A stretch of DNA of 64,000 nucleotides. Source: Paraspadella gotoi (lineage: Eukaryota > Chaetognatha). The stretch covers positions 7,674,635 to 7,738,634 of the forward strand of contig CM119263.1 of the NCBI GenBank assembly GCA_051294375.1, written 5' to 3'. This document shows, piece by piece, positions 48,301 through 59,300 of the stretch. Position 1 is the stretch's first letter, and each line of letters opens with the position of its first letter. Below the pieces are notes generated by a model. That model was given only the letters and a program-made list of their open reading frames with translations. It was not told where the DNA came from and made no database searches. The translations under genes were made by a program, and so were the position numbers.

Positions 48301-49917
48301 AACAACTCGCCCACAGTCAAGACGAGGAAGCCAGGAAAGCGGGGGAGGCCGAGAAGGAGAGGAGGAGGAAGAGGGAGGAAGCGGAGAAGAACGGGGAGGA
48401 AAGGAGGAGAAACGACGAAGAAGCCGCGACCCGGGCGAGGCGCGAGAGGGAGGAGGAGGAGGAGGCCGCGGAGAGAAGGAAAGAAGAGGAGGAGAATAGG
48501 GAGCGGAGAGAGAGGGCTGAACGCGAGGGGAGGGAGGAAGAGAGGAGAAAGAGGGAAGAGAGGGAGGCGGCGAGACAAAGGGAGGAGAGGGAGGAGGAAG
48601 AAAAGAGAAAAAGGGCGGAGAGGGAGAGGCAGGCGGCGAGAGAAGCGGAGCAAAGATCCCGAAGAGAAAGCGAGGAGAGACGGAAAAGAGAAGAAAAGCA
48701 AAGGGAGGAAGAGCAGAGGAGGTAAATTGAGGGTGACCCGTTTTCGGTCGCCTCTTCCGTTTTTCCGATACTTATCCAGTTCCCTTTTGAATTCCTTTTG
48801 TCTTCATTGTGTCATATTCGTTCTCCCTCCCTCGCCTCGTCTTTCTTAAAGTTTTTTTTCAATTTTGAATGTTCATAAGAATGGTTTGTCTCATTTATTC
48901 CGTGAGTTATTGATCCTTGCAGGAAATTTTCAGAAATCAACGCTTATTTTTTGTATATTATTCTTTTAAAAAGTGTATTTCGTGTCTATATTTATCATTC
49001 AGTACATGCGTATCGTATTATTTCACTGATTGGCTTTTGCGCTTTCTCAGTTGATTTGAAAGCTTGCGCTCATCTGAAATTCATAGCAGGGTCCTTGTTT
49101 CAGGCTGGAAGAGGAGGCGGAAGCCGAACTGGCGGCCAAAGAAGCTGAATTGTCTTTGTTGAAAAAGCAAGAGGAAGAAAGAAGACGGAAAGAGTCGGAG
49201 GTATGTGGAACTGGAAGATTAAATGTCGACGCAATTCGTCGCTCTTGGTGTTATTTCATAACATGCATAAATATTAACTATTTGTGTTACTTATGCCAGG
49301 CGATGTTGGCCAAAGAACTTGCGGAGGTCGAAGCAGCCGTCGCTGAATTAAACGCCATTACTGAGAAAAAATCCCAAACTTCCCACACTGCGGTATCATA
49401 TCTATAATTGTAATTCGTAAGAAATATTACAATAGAATGTTCTTTTTTTTTTAAACAGCAACCTGTGATAGACGATTCGGAAGGTGATGTTTACGAGAAT
49501 TTTAATCCGAACGCTCCTTATGTCGGATCCACCGAACAAGGTTTGTTTATGATATTAGTACAAACAATTCAAAAAAGATCCATTCATTCCACTGCGTATT
49601 ATGAGTTTAAGTCCTCCGTCCCTCTTACTAAACAAAAATATCGCATATAATCCGTTAATCCATTATTTGGGTTTTAGTTTTTTTCAGAGTTTGATTAACT
49701 TACATGAATTTATTTGTTTTCAGCCGAAGAGTCTTCGAGCAAAGGATTAACGGCTGTGGCGCTTTTCGATTACCAAGCCGACGACGACGACGAGTTGACC
49801 TTTGACCCTGGCGAGGTCATCACTGAAATCGAGCAGATTGACCCGGGTTGGTGGAAAGGTGTGGCGCGAGGAAAGGTCGGTCTCTTTCCTGCCAACTACG
49901 TCGAATTGCGATCCTAG
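42310..49917 (+). CDS. CTTN: Cortactin, 14 coding exons
   Basis: Exons: 42310-42432, 42523-42596, 42673-42802, 43221-43386, 43597-43707, 44117-44227, 44540-44650, 47625-47741, 47908-48024, 48253-48721, 49104-49200, 49300-49392, 49459-49540, 49724-49917. They join in frame to 664 residues. The N-terminal acidic Arp2/3-binding motif is clear ([13 protein letters not shown]). Seven cortactin repeats of about 37 residues follow ([20 protein letters not shown] pattern). Next is an extremely charged Glu/Arg coiled-coil segment in exon 10, a proline-poor linker with a DVYENF tyrosine site, and a C-terminal SH3 domain ([20 protein letters not shown], then WWKG and [10 protein letters not shown]). The family activates Arp2/3, binds F-actin through its repeats and recruits dynamin/N-WASP through SH3, at the cell cortex. 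Human cortactin is 550 aa; the excess lies mainly in the charged segment. A separate gene is nested in intron 7. Confidence 0.96.
44752..45737. mobile_element. 986-bp non-autonomous Tc1/mariner-like element (MITE) in cortactin intron 7
   Basis: The first 26 bases (44752-44777, beginning CAGAAGGCTTCATATTA) are an exact inverted repeat of the last 26 (45712-45737). A TA dinucleotide flanks both ends (44750-44751 and 45738-45739), the target-site duplication typical of Tc1/mariner. Inside the perfect ends, diverged inverted similarity continues for about 150-200 bp on each side (for example TTTTGTGACCAGAA at about 44791 against its complement at about 45435). No transposase frame is present. The right inverted repeat is interrupted by a GC-rich 260-bp insert, listed separately. 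Confidence 0.85.
45452..45709. other. GC-rich, hairpin-dense insert within the MITE's right inverted repeat
   Basis: Comparison with the left inverted repeat shows that about 258 bp have been inserted here, possibly flanked by GTAT on both sides. The insert holds six perfect stem-loops in succession: 45455-45472 (GGCAAC/GTTGCC), 45476-45498 (GATGCCC with GGGCATC), 45529-45549 (CAGTGAC/GTCACTG), 45613-45641 (GGAACAC/GTGTTCC), 45649-45665 (AGCCAA/TTGGCT) and 45685-45704 (GGCGGT/ACCGCC). The composition differs sharply from the AT-rich surroundings. It may be a nested small element or a structured RNA; I do not recognise a family. Confidence 0.6.
45923..46855 (-). CDS. Ly6/uPAR three-finger, GPI-anchored protein (Quiver/Sleepless-like), 5 exons nested in cortactin intron 7
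   Basis: I reconstructed this gene by hand on the minus strand: exons 46855-46730, 46642-46540, 46420-46302, 46243-46139 and 46078-45923, each with GT/AG ends and compatible phases (0,1,0,0), giving 202 residues. The N-terminus has a hydrophobic signal segment ([16 protein letters not shown]). The mature part has ten cysteines in the Ly6 order: CFVC, LCDD, HCK, YCIKIKG, RNC, SCNG, GC, and the hallmark CETNACNN. It ends in a hydrophobic helix ([19 protein letters not shown]) with a short polar end, as expected of a GPI-anchoring signal. Known Quiver/Sleepless-type proteins sit on the outer membrane and modulate channels or receptors; the target here is unknown. Two in-frame ATGs exist (46855 and 46843) and an in-frame stop precedes them. 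No canonical AATAAA was found downstream. Confidence 0.88.
46950..47050 (-). repeat. Dispersed repeat, compact copy upstream of the nested Ly6 gene
   Basis: This is the reverse complement of the element in BFAR intron 2, lacking its central 110 bp. It lies about 95 bp upstream of the Ly6 start codon, so it may form part of that gene's promoter region. Confidence 0.65.
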
Positions 49918-50281
49918 AACTTTTTTCTTCCTCAATCGTGTCGAAAATTAATACTATTGATTTTTTTTTGTTTTTACATATTTTTCTTTTTACATCCATC
50001 CCGCTGGAATAATGACAATGAGTATTGATTAATTACTAATTATTGACAATTGTCGAGCTTTTTCCGTGTTAAGGTGACGGTTCTTTTATTTTTCTTTCTT
50101 CCGAAATGTTTACACATTTGCTTTTTTAGATGAATTTTTCTTTACATTACATTCTGTTTAATGTGCCATTGTTTAATTGCTACTATTTCGCCAAATAGGT
50201 TAGGTCACGTAATGACGAAAATATTTTTAAATACCACAGGGCGGATAGGTATCTAGTATCTACGCTTCATTCGAGAGTAAT

Positions 50282-50287
50282 AATAAA
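50282..50287 (+). other. Candidate poly(A) signal of cortactin
   Basis: First clean AATAAA downstream of the stop codon, 365 bp away. Confidence 0.45.
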
Positions 50288-52287
50288 AATGTTTCAAAAT
50301 TATTATTTAGTTTTTTTTTTAATCATTTTTATTGCATTCCGATGCGATTAAGTAAAGTACTATAAATACTAGACAACAGATAAACTAGAAGAAGAATTTT
50401 GAATTAAATTATCGCTGTTACTGATACCGAGGATGATGATGATGACGATGACGAACGATGGTGAAAAAAGCTAAGAACCTGTTTAAGTTCATCACTCCGC
50501 ATTTGTTCCCTGAGACGGGGAATTTTAACTGTCTGTTTTAACGACCCGTCTAAAAGGAAAGACGGGTTTGTTTAAATTGCTAGATTCCAAAACTGCGGGT
50601 TTACTTCTGAAATGAAACCTTTTGGAGATTAGGTTGTCGCGTTGGCTTCTAAGTTGCAGCCGTCTTGGGAATTCCCAGCTCTCGCGTTTTTAATTTTCCT
50701 TTTAAAAATTTGAATGCAAAAATTGCGGCGAGGGTGGTTAGTTCTTTTAGTTACTAGTAGCAATTACAAAACAACTTACCAAATTGGATCATGGAATTAA
50801 TAAAAATGCTAGTGGAGGTACGAATTGTGAAAGAATTGGATTATCGTTATCTGTGAAGCGTTCATTTCCTCTGAAATGTGGCAATCATTTTTCAATGTCT
50901 TTATTTTTAAAGTGAGAGGCATAGGTCCTTAGTACACAAGATAGTAACGTTTTTAAAAAAAATTGGTATAATGATTTTCTCTTTAATCACATTGCTCGTT
51001 ATCTCGCGACAGAATGCATAATTGTCGTGCCTTTTTCCTTAATCTCTTTTAAAAAACTGGCCGGTATCGTTAATGTTAAAAGTGAAATTAATATCACAAC
51101 AAACGATATCTCGCGATCTGAACATTAAAAAGGAGTGAGGACGACGACGACGATAACGACGACGACAGCGGCTGGAACGAATCTTCTTTCTCCAGAGAAA
51201 CATCGTTCATCTCGGTCACGACCGCCTAACACAACGCTCTTCTCTAAATATTTGGTTAATCTTTACAATGTCTTTGTGACTTTTCACAATTTTCTTCTCA
51301 AAGCTCCCCTGGAAATATTATTTCGAATAATTGAAATGTTTATTGTTTAATTTGCGGTTACGATAATAACAGAGTTCGTGGCCGAATGTTCGTCCACTTT
51401 TTCTCAATATTTTTTTTTTGCTGGGGTTTTCTCTCTCGGTTCGTAATTCATTTTTAGCATTTGGATTTCACTACAATTTTGAGATTTTGACATTTTCGTA
51501 ATCTACAACCGGCATTTTTTTTTTCTTCCCTGCTCGCGAAATGGCATTTTAAAAAGGACGTGTCTAATCCGAGGAGAGGGGGGAGAGGTGAGCTGCCTCG
51601 AAGGCGGCAAAAGCTGTTTATAGCCCAATGTCCAATCTCGAGCACTTTTATGAAAATTTATAACCGCGGCACGAAAAATAAAACAAAAACAAAAAAACTA
51701 AAAAATCCCGATCTTTTCGTCGATTTTGTTTTCGTCTCAAACCCTCTCGTTCTAAATTCTAATTGTTGTTCTCCGAGGATTCGGTCTTCTGTTTCTCCTC
51801 AATTCCTTCTTTTCATTTAACGTCTTTTCCCCCTTTTCCCTTAACTCATGTCATCCCGCAACATTTTTTGCCTTCTCCCCGATTTCGCTCCCTTCTTTTA
51901 AAACGTTCTTTTTTTTTCTACCCTTGCACCCCCGCCATTTCCTTTCTTTCTACTCGGATCAACTTCATTTTCTCCTCTTTCTCCTCTCCTTTGTCTCCCC
52001 TCTCCCCTTCCTCCGCCTCTTTCTCTGTATCATATTAAGTTTCGCCAGTTTTCTCGCTTTTTTTCTTTTCTTGGGGTTTGGAAGGAGGGAGATACACTGT
52101 CAAGTGGAAGGCTGACGGAGTCGGGGGGAGGACTGGAGGCGGAACGGGTTAACCCTGACTTTTTTTCAAGCTCTTCCCCCCCTTCACTTGATCTCGAAAA
52201 TGTGAAGTGGGCCTGCGCCGCCCCCTTGGCCCCGTTTGGGCGGGAGATCGAGAAAGCGAAAAGAGACAGAGTGGTGCAGGGAATCGG

Positions 52288-52290
52288 GAC

Positions 52291-52321
<31 letters not shown>

Positions 52322-53748
52322 CGAACATTCATCATTCGGCGATCCGTAAAAAAACAGAAGATGTTTCGAATTCGAATCGACTTCACCATGAAAAAAAAAA
52401 TATGATCCGTTTCCAACTTTGATGTGGGATTCGAAACGCCCTCACCCACCTCGCATCGTCATCCCCTGCGTGAACGTCTCTGCAAACATTTAGATCGAAA
52501 CCAATTCGGGTCGAGGGAGGTGGGCGCTTTTCTCACTTCCTTTTTAAGAAAAAAAAATCGTTTTTCTTTTCATTTCGGGCGACGGGTGTTTGCGTCGTTC
52601 TCGTCACGGGGGTTGGGTGTGGCGGGAGAGGCCCTTTCTTTTTTGGTCTGTGAGTTTGATGTGATAAGACGATATCGTTTCGTTTTTGATACGGGGGGGG
52701 TGAAATAGATTTTAAAAAAGATGGTAAGGGTTAGCAGGGCAAGGCGGGACATAAATGACAAAAGAACAACCACTTACGCCGAGGGAGACACGAAACGAGA
52801 AAGTTGACCTACTTTGCGTCATATTGGAATATTTATTGAGGATCGAGTTTTGGTTCATTTTTTGGGCTTTGAGCTAAAGGAACTATTGTTTTTGAAAGGA
52901 AAGAGCAGAGTGAGATAAGTATTGATAGAAATACTGCATAATATACAATTCTTTTAATGATCGAAACTAGACGCAGGTGAAAAATAACATTTTTTGGGGG
53001 GATAACTTGAGCCTTTTTCAAATCTGGCTCTTGTAGTTTTCTCATAAAGAAAAAAAAAAGAACTTTTACGAGATGACACCTCAATTTAATTATCACTTTC
53101 ACTCTGCTTTTTCTGTCCCTTTTTTCGAACGAAATAAACGGACGATAAATAAAAACCAACCGTCCCCCCCCCCTTACGATTCGTTTTCTTCAAGTTGGTG
53201 ATATTTTTTCTGGGTCTTCGATCGTTTACCCAGAAACCCTACTAAGGAGGAAACAAAGACCAGAGCCGAGAAGTCACGATGTGTGTCTCGCTGTCGTCGC
53301 CTATAAACCCCTCAATCAAATTTACACGCAAAACACGTAAACAAAAAAACCCAAAAATTTCTATATATCCCTTCTCCCCTTTCTCGGTGATCTGAGACGG
53401 GTCTCTCCTCGCTTGCCAGGTTCTAAGACGCCAAGAAAAAGAGAGAGAGAGAGAGAAGAAATTCGAACGGTTCCAAAGTGCAAATTTGGAAAGGACTCGC
53501 CCAAATTTCGAAACCGATCCAAAAAAACTCACGCAAGGGTGATTCTCTCTCCTAGAGTCGAGGGTCGTCTTTGCACGAGATCATCGCTTCCCCCCGAATC
53601 GGGACGACTCGCTCTCTGTCTCTCTTTCTCTCTTCATTTCCCACATTTCGAAAAAAACAAACGGAGAGATGGGGAGAGAAGAAATAAAGAGAGAGAGAGA
53701 GAGAATCGACGTTTGGACCCCGACAAAATAATAATTGTGGTGGATGTG

Positions 53749-53793
<45 letters not shown>

Positions 53794-54088
53794 ACAACAA
53801 CTGGAAAAGCGGATTTAATTCGGTTCCTCTTTTCTCTCGCGGCCTTCCATAGACCGGACGGGGACGTGGATGGGAAAAGGGAGAAGAGCTTTTTATTTCG
53901 CCCTTTGTTTCTTTATTCTCTCGATATCGGATTTTCGGGATTCGTCCTTCCTAAACTTTGAAACCCGGGATTAAAAGCTTTTTCTCGCTCGGCCAGCCTA
54001 CTTTTACGTCTGCACAGATCTCGCCCGAGAGGAAAAAAAAGGATTAAAAATGAAAAAAAAAGTTTTTTGGGGAATCTTAAAATACGGA

Positions 54089-54149
<61 letters not shown>

Positions 54150-55364
54150 CTCTCTCACGTCCCTCGACTCGTATTTACGCTTCGTGTCGACGATGTAATA
54201 CGATTTCGTCGAATAAGAAAAACAGAAGACTTTGCTTGGTTTCTTAGTCATTTCCCTCTCGCTCTCTATCTCACTCGACATATTTCCCTCGCGACGCGAA
54301 TTCCTAATTCTGTCACGCCGAAGAATATTATTCTTTCACGCTGTTAGTTGACTTTCCACTAATTTCTGGTGGCAGGACTCATCTCGGTTTCGTGATATTT
54401 GAGGAAACTTTTCGAGAAAAAAAAATTAATACAGCCGTAAACATCTTTAAATACAATTCATATATTTATTTATAAGTTTTTGGTATTTTATTTGTGGGTA
54501 CCGGTTATTTGCTAATATTAAATTTGTCCCCGCTTCGTTGAACTTGCTGATCCTTGTTTCTTGGAAATACAATCGATCGCTCGCTTTCGATCTTGAGAGA
54601 CGGACGGACCGACGGTCTCTCTCTCTCTCTCTCTCTCTCTCGTTCTCTCTGCGTCTCTTCTCTCTATCTCCATCTCTCTCTCTTCTCTCTCTCTTCTCTC
54701 TACCAGCCCTTAAAAGACGGGGGATAGAGAGAGGAAGGGCCGTAAAACCTCCTCCGCCATAAAAAATCATTGTTTCCAGGTGAATAAGGGAGATTCCGAA
54801 GGAATCTATAAAACCAACTCGTCGGCCCAAAAAAAAAAATACGCGAAGAAAAGAGTCAAGAAAAAAAAAGCCTCGCAAAAATTCATAATAAATCGTCGTA
54901 AGGAAAAAAAAAGAAGGAAAAACATGATCGGGAACGATGATCTTTACCAAGTTTGACGTCGAAATCTCGAAAACCCGGTGGATTTTTATATTCCCCGCTA
55001 TCCAAACTTCTCCTCGTTCCCTCCGTTTTTAATGCGAACCACGAAAAATAAGGGTATCTTGTTTCGGGCATTCTCCCAGGAGAAACCTTCTCCTTTTATT
55101 ATTAGGCGATCTCGAATGAAAACCATTTCCTAAATGGAAATCAACGCACAAAGCCTCTATTTTTTTCTAAACAAGAATCCGCATAATTTTTTTTCTTCTC
55201 TAAAACTAAAAAGAGCTATACGTAGAGCTCTCTCTCTCTATCTCTCTATCTCTCTCTCTCTCTCTCTCATCCATAAAAAGGAGAGTCTCGCAAACAAACA
55301 AAAGTTGTTGTACTCCAACGAAAAAATCAGCTTCCATCGAGGCTCACACAGCCAGCAATTCTGT

Positions 55365-55462
<98 letters not shown>

Positions 55463-55732
55463 AGACGCGCCAAAACCCCTAACCACTGAGAAAAAACCAA
55501 ATAACGAAACTCCGCGAGAAACGTAAAACGTCGCCGCTTTTTTTTTTAAAGGAACTCGACCAGTCCGTCTTTTTTTATTCCTTCGTTCGACTCGGCGACG
55601 GCGACTTCATCCATATGCGGACGCATATGCTGCCCACATCGGGGCATTAATACTGGGCAAACATATTTTAAATAGTAGACTCCTTCCGTGACCGTCTCGT
55701 TGATCGAAAGGGGCACTCCTACCAAGAGTTCC

Positions 55733-55770
<38 letters not shown>

Positions 55771-55935
55771 ATCTCGCGCGAGATTTTTGTTAGGATACTC
55801 AACAAAAGGCTCCAACGATCCGAGCGATCGTTAATCTCTCTCTAATATCCGTGTAAACAACTCGAGAGAGAGAGAAANNNNNNNNNNCTCCTCACACTAG
55901 AACTTATTACGAAAAATCGGGAAGAAACTAAATAA
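52288..55935. repeat. Cluster of GA/CT microsatellites upstream of the glycine-rich receptor gene
   Basis: Arrays lie at about 52288-52318, 53439-53454, 53688-53702, 53751-53790, 54087-54153, 54618-54706, 55228-55268, 55371-55456 (the longest), 55736-55767 and 55937-55957, with a 10-N gap at 55878-55887 beside another. Apparent reading frames here are low-complexity RERERE or LSLSLS translations and are not genes. Confidence 0.9.
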
Positions 55936-56335
55936 GAAGCGAGAGAGAGAGAGAGAGAAGAAAGAGATAAAACCCCATTCATCCACCGGCGGGAAAGTCC
56001 TCTCGAGATTTATCTTTCTCTCCTTTTTCTTTTTCCCCTTTATTTTTCTTAGACCGAAACTTTTATTCATTTTCGGCTCAACATTCTCTCACGGGTAACG
56101 AAGGCTCAAAAAAAAATATATTCTCCTTTACTTTTCTCGTAGGAATTCGAAGGAAGGTGAATCGGTTTCCGAAGGAAAATAGAAGAAAAAAACCCGACGA
56201 GGGAGTTGGCTCTTGGAAGATATAACCACAACAACAACAACAACCGCAAGCGAGGATGAGAACGACGTCGACGCCGTCCTTTCGCCAATAAAAGGGGAAA
56301 ATTAGATTCCGCCCTTCTCATTCGGCGGCGCCGCG

Positions 56336-59300
56336 ATGAACCGGACGTCCCGTCGTCCACTCGGCGGCGCCTCGACTAAAATGAAGACCCTCTCGCTTCT
56401 CGTGTCCATCTTCGCCATGATTCGCACGATCAACGTTTTGTCGGCGGCGAATCCTCACCACGAGTCGCGCCAGGTGCGCCGCTTCCGTTTGGCGTCTAAC
56501 CTGACGTGGTCTTCCTCCCGCGCCTTTTGTTTGAGTCGTGGCATGGATCTTTGCTCCTACGAAAGAACTTGCGGCAAATATCGACGGCCCTTCGGCGGTC
56601 AGATCAAGGGATCCCATTGGGTCCCCGTTCAAGACCGCTTCAACGACTGGGTTCAAGTGGGAACGGCCAGTCCAAACTCTCTCTGCCTCAGGTTTACGGA
56701 TTTGGCCATCCCTCCTCGAAGTCCCTCGTGGGGCACGCGACGCATCGGTATGGACCACAAGGGTCGCGTCTTCTGCTGCGCCCGCGACCCCAAAACCGCC
56801 GAGACGCCCGTCTTCTTGTTCGAAAAAATCCCGCGACGACCAGAGTGGCGAGAGACTGGGACGGAAACGACGACCGCGACGACGACGACGACTTCAAACG
56901 AGACGCACCACGTGCGAGGTCTTTCCCTCAACGGCTGCGCCAGGCTCTGCCTCTCGGGCGGGGTCTTTGAGTGCCACGCCTTTCGCTATCGCGCGGCGAC
57001 TCGCGGTTGTTTCGTCGAGTCGACCCAGTCGTCCAAGATCGAGTCCAGCGAAGGAGAGGACGCCTACCGACGCGCCGACCTCCGTCTCACTTCATGCGGA
57101 AAATCGGGTAAATCTGGTCCCTCATACAATGACTGCCTTCGCTCCTACGCGACCACGCCCATCATCGATATGCTCACTGTAGAGGGCGGCATTCAGTTTT
57201 GGTCGGTTCCTGTCGGCGGCAAGTATCGGATCGAGATCGCTGCACCCTCCGGGCGCCAGTGGATGCGCGGTGTCGGCGGTTACGGCGTCATCTTGGGCGG
57301 GACCTTCCGCCTTCAGCAGGGAACCATCTTGAAAGTACTCGTCGGGCAACAGTCGGACTACGCGGGCGGGCAGAAATTTGTCGGCGGATCGGGAGGCACC
57401 TTCGTCTCCACGATTAACAACCTGCCTCTGATGGTGGCGGGGGGAGGAGCGTCATCTTCGCAAATGCTTTCGGCGAATCACGACACGACTGACGGAAACG
57501 TGCGGCCCAATGGGAAGCACGCCTCTGCCGCCTTCAAGTCTTGGGGTCACGCCGGCGAAGCCGGCGGAGGGGGCCAGCGGGGTTACACGGCCTCCGGGAC
57601 GGGCGCTTCCGGGGGCGGGGCAGGATTTTACGGCAATGCGGCCGGGTATAATTCTTCGGAAAATTCTTGGCTGGTTCCCGCTAAAGCATTTGTCTCGCCG
57701 GAAGAGCCGGGCGTCGGCGAGGAGATGTACAGCGAGATCGACCACGCCTACAACAACGGAGGCTTCGGCGGCGGCGGAGCGGCGGGCGAAGGAGGTGGAG
57801 GAGGCGGCGGCGGATTCAGCGGCGGAGGTGGCGGGCCTAAGCGAGGATGGGCCGGCGGAGGAGGATCGTTTAACGGCGGAGCCAACGCCAAAGCTCGCGC
57901 CGACAATACTGGCCTCGGTTGGGTGAAAATAGCTTTTCTCGAGCCGGAACCGGCCGAAACATCTCTTCGTCCGGCGAAAATTAGGCCGGAAACGGACAAG
58001 ACGGGGAGTTCAACGGATATTTTTCCGGTAGTGAACGTTCCTTCCGTTTCTTATCACGGAACGAGGGAGAATGAATCTCTTAATGTCTCCCCTCATCGCG
58101 AAAATGAATTCACGACCTCAACAATTTCCGAGCCGAGTGTGAACGTCGAAGAGGCTTTAAGTCCCGCTGCGGACCGCCCGCCGAACCGCCCGCCGAACCG
58201 CGGAGTCGTAGAAGTCACGACCCTCGGGCAAAATCTCTCCGAATTCGCCGACAACGACCTCTTCTTATCGCTCGGCAGCGAAGACGGCGATTTCCCTCAC
58301 GCGGTGCCGAGACCGACGATCGAATCGATCCTAACTGCGCACACGCGAGATCGGCGCCGGATGAGCGCCGTATATTTGGCGGTGCTGGTCTGCGGTCTTC
58401 TCGTCGTCGCCCTTTTCATGGTCGTGGTCGCCATTTTCCTTCGTCGTTGCTATTTCGCCTCGAAAGCCAAATACGTCGCACCGAGAGACGATTTTGACGC
58501 CGCGTCCGTCAAGAAAAGTCGGAAAGGGAACGATTACGGCGGCGCATCGACGGCAACGGCGGCGCCGGACGAAGCGGACTACGAAGAACCCTGGCCGGAC
58601 CTCACCGACGTCCTGTCCGCGTCGTCGCGCTCCGCCGCGAGGCCGCTTTCCAACGAAGACGAGACGGCTCCTCAACGCCACGCTCAGAGTTCCGCTTCGA
58701 TGAGATCCTGCGACTACAGCACCGGCTACACCACCATCTCCACGCTGCGCAGCGAAGACGCTACGGGCGTCTCGCCCGACGTCTTTCTTGGGGGTCATCT
58801 TTATTGCTCTATATCTGCCGCGAGGGGTTGCGAAACAGACGGCGGTGGAGGGGATGCCTCTTCCGCGGCAGAGCAGCAGAGCGTCGCTCTACTGTCGGCC
58901 GATGAAGACTTCGCATTTCCCGCCGTAGCCGAAGCTTCGAAGCGGGGCGGCACCGACGCCCGAGAGCCATCCATCTTAACTACGCACGACAGCGACCATG
59001 ACGAGGAGACAGAGGCGTCTGGGAGCGAGTCGGAGGGAGACAGATCCGACGCCTCGGAAGAGATAACCAGCGACATCGACTTTCAAAAGTTTTCGAGAAA
59101 AGATCCGAGATCGAAAGAAACGAGCTACGATGACGAAAGCGACGACGACGACGACACTTCGCTCGATTACGCCATTCCGCACGATTCGGTGATTTTCGAG
59201 AGGAAAGGCCGAGGGCGAAAACCCGAGCCCGAAAAGAAAATCCTCGGTCGATCGAATGGCGATCTCCCCCCCGCTCGCCGAGAAGCGATCGGCGATTGCC

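Larger units (their letters stand above)
49918..56335. other. Long intergenic region cortactin to glycine-rich receptor
   Basis: 6.4 kb without a recognisable exon on either strand. The first part is AT-rich and includes an 8-bp perfect stem ACCCGTCT/AGACGGGT at about 50543-50567. The second part (51.4-56.3 kb) is dominated by pyrimidine tracts and GA/CT arrays. The palindrome CATATGCGgaCGCATATG lies at about 55613-55630. Some of this probably forms the 5' untranslated region and promoter of the receptor gene. Confidence 0.6.

Noticed and set aside
53413-53961. 182-codon frame rich in Arg and Glu
   Set aside because: A translation of GA repeats and polypurine tracts, not a credible protein.
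55546-55815. 89-codon minus-strand frame with a non-repetitive C-terminal half
   Set aside because: Half of it is an RERERE microsatellite translation and the rest matches no family; it lies in the GA-array field with no supporting splice sites.
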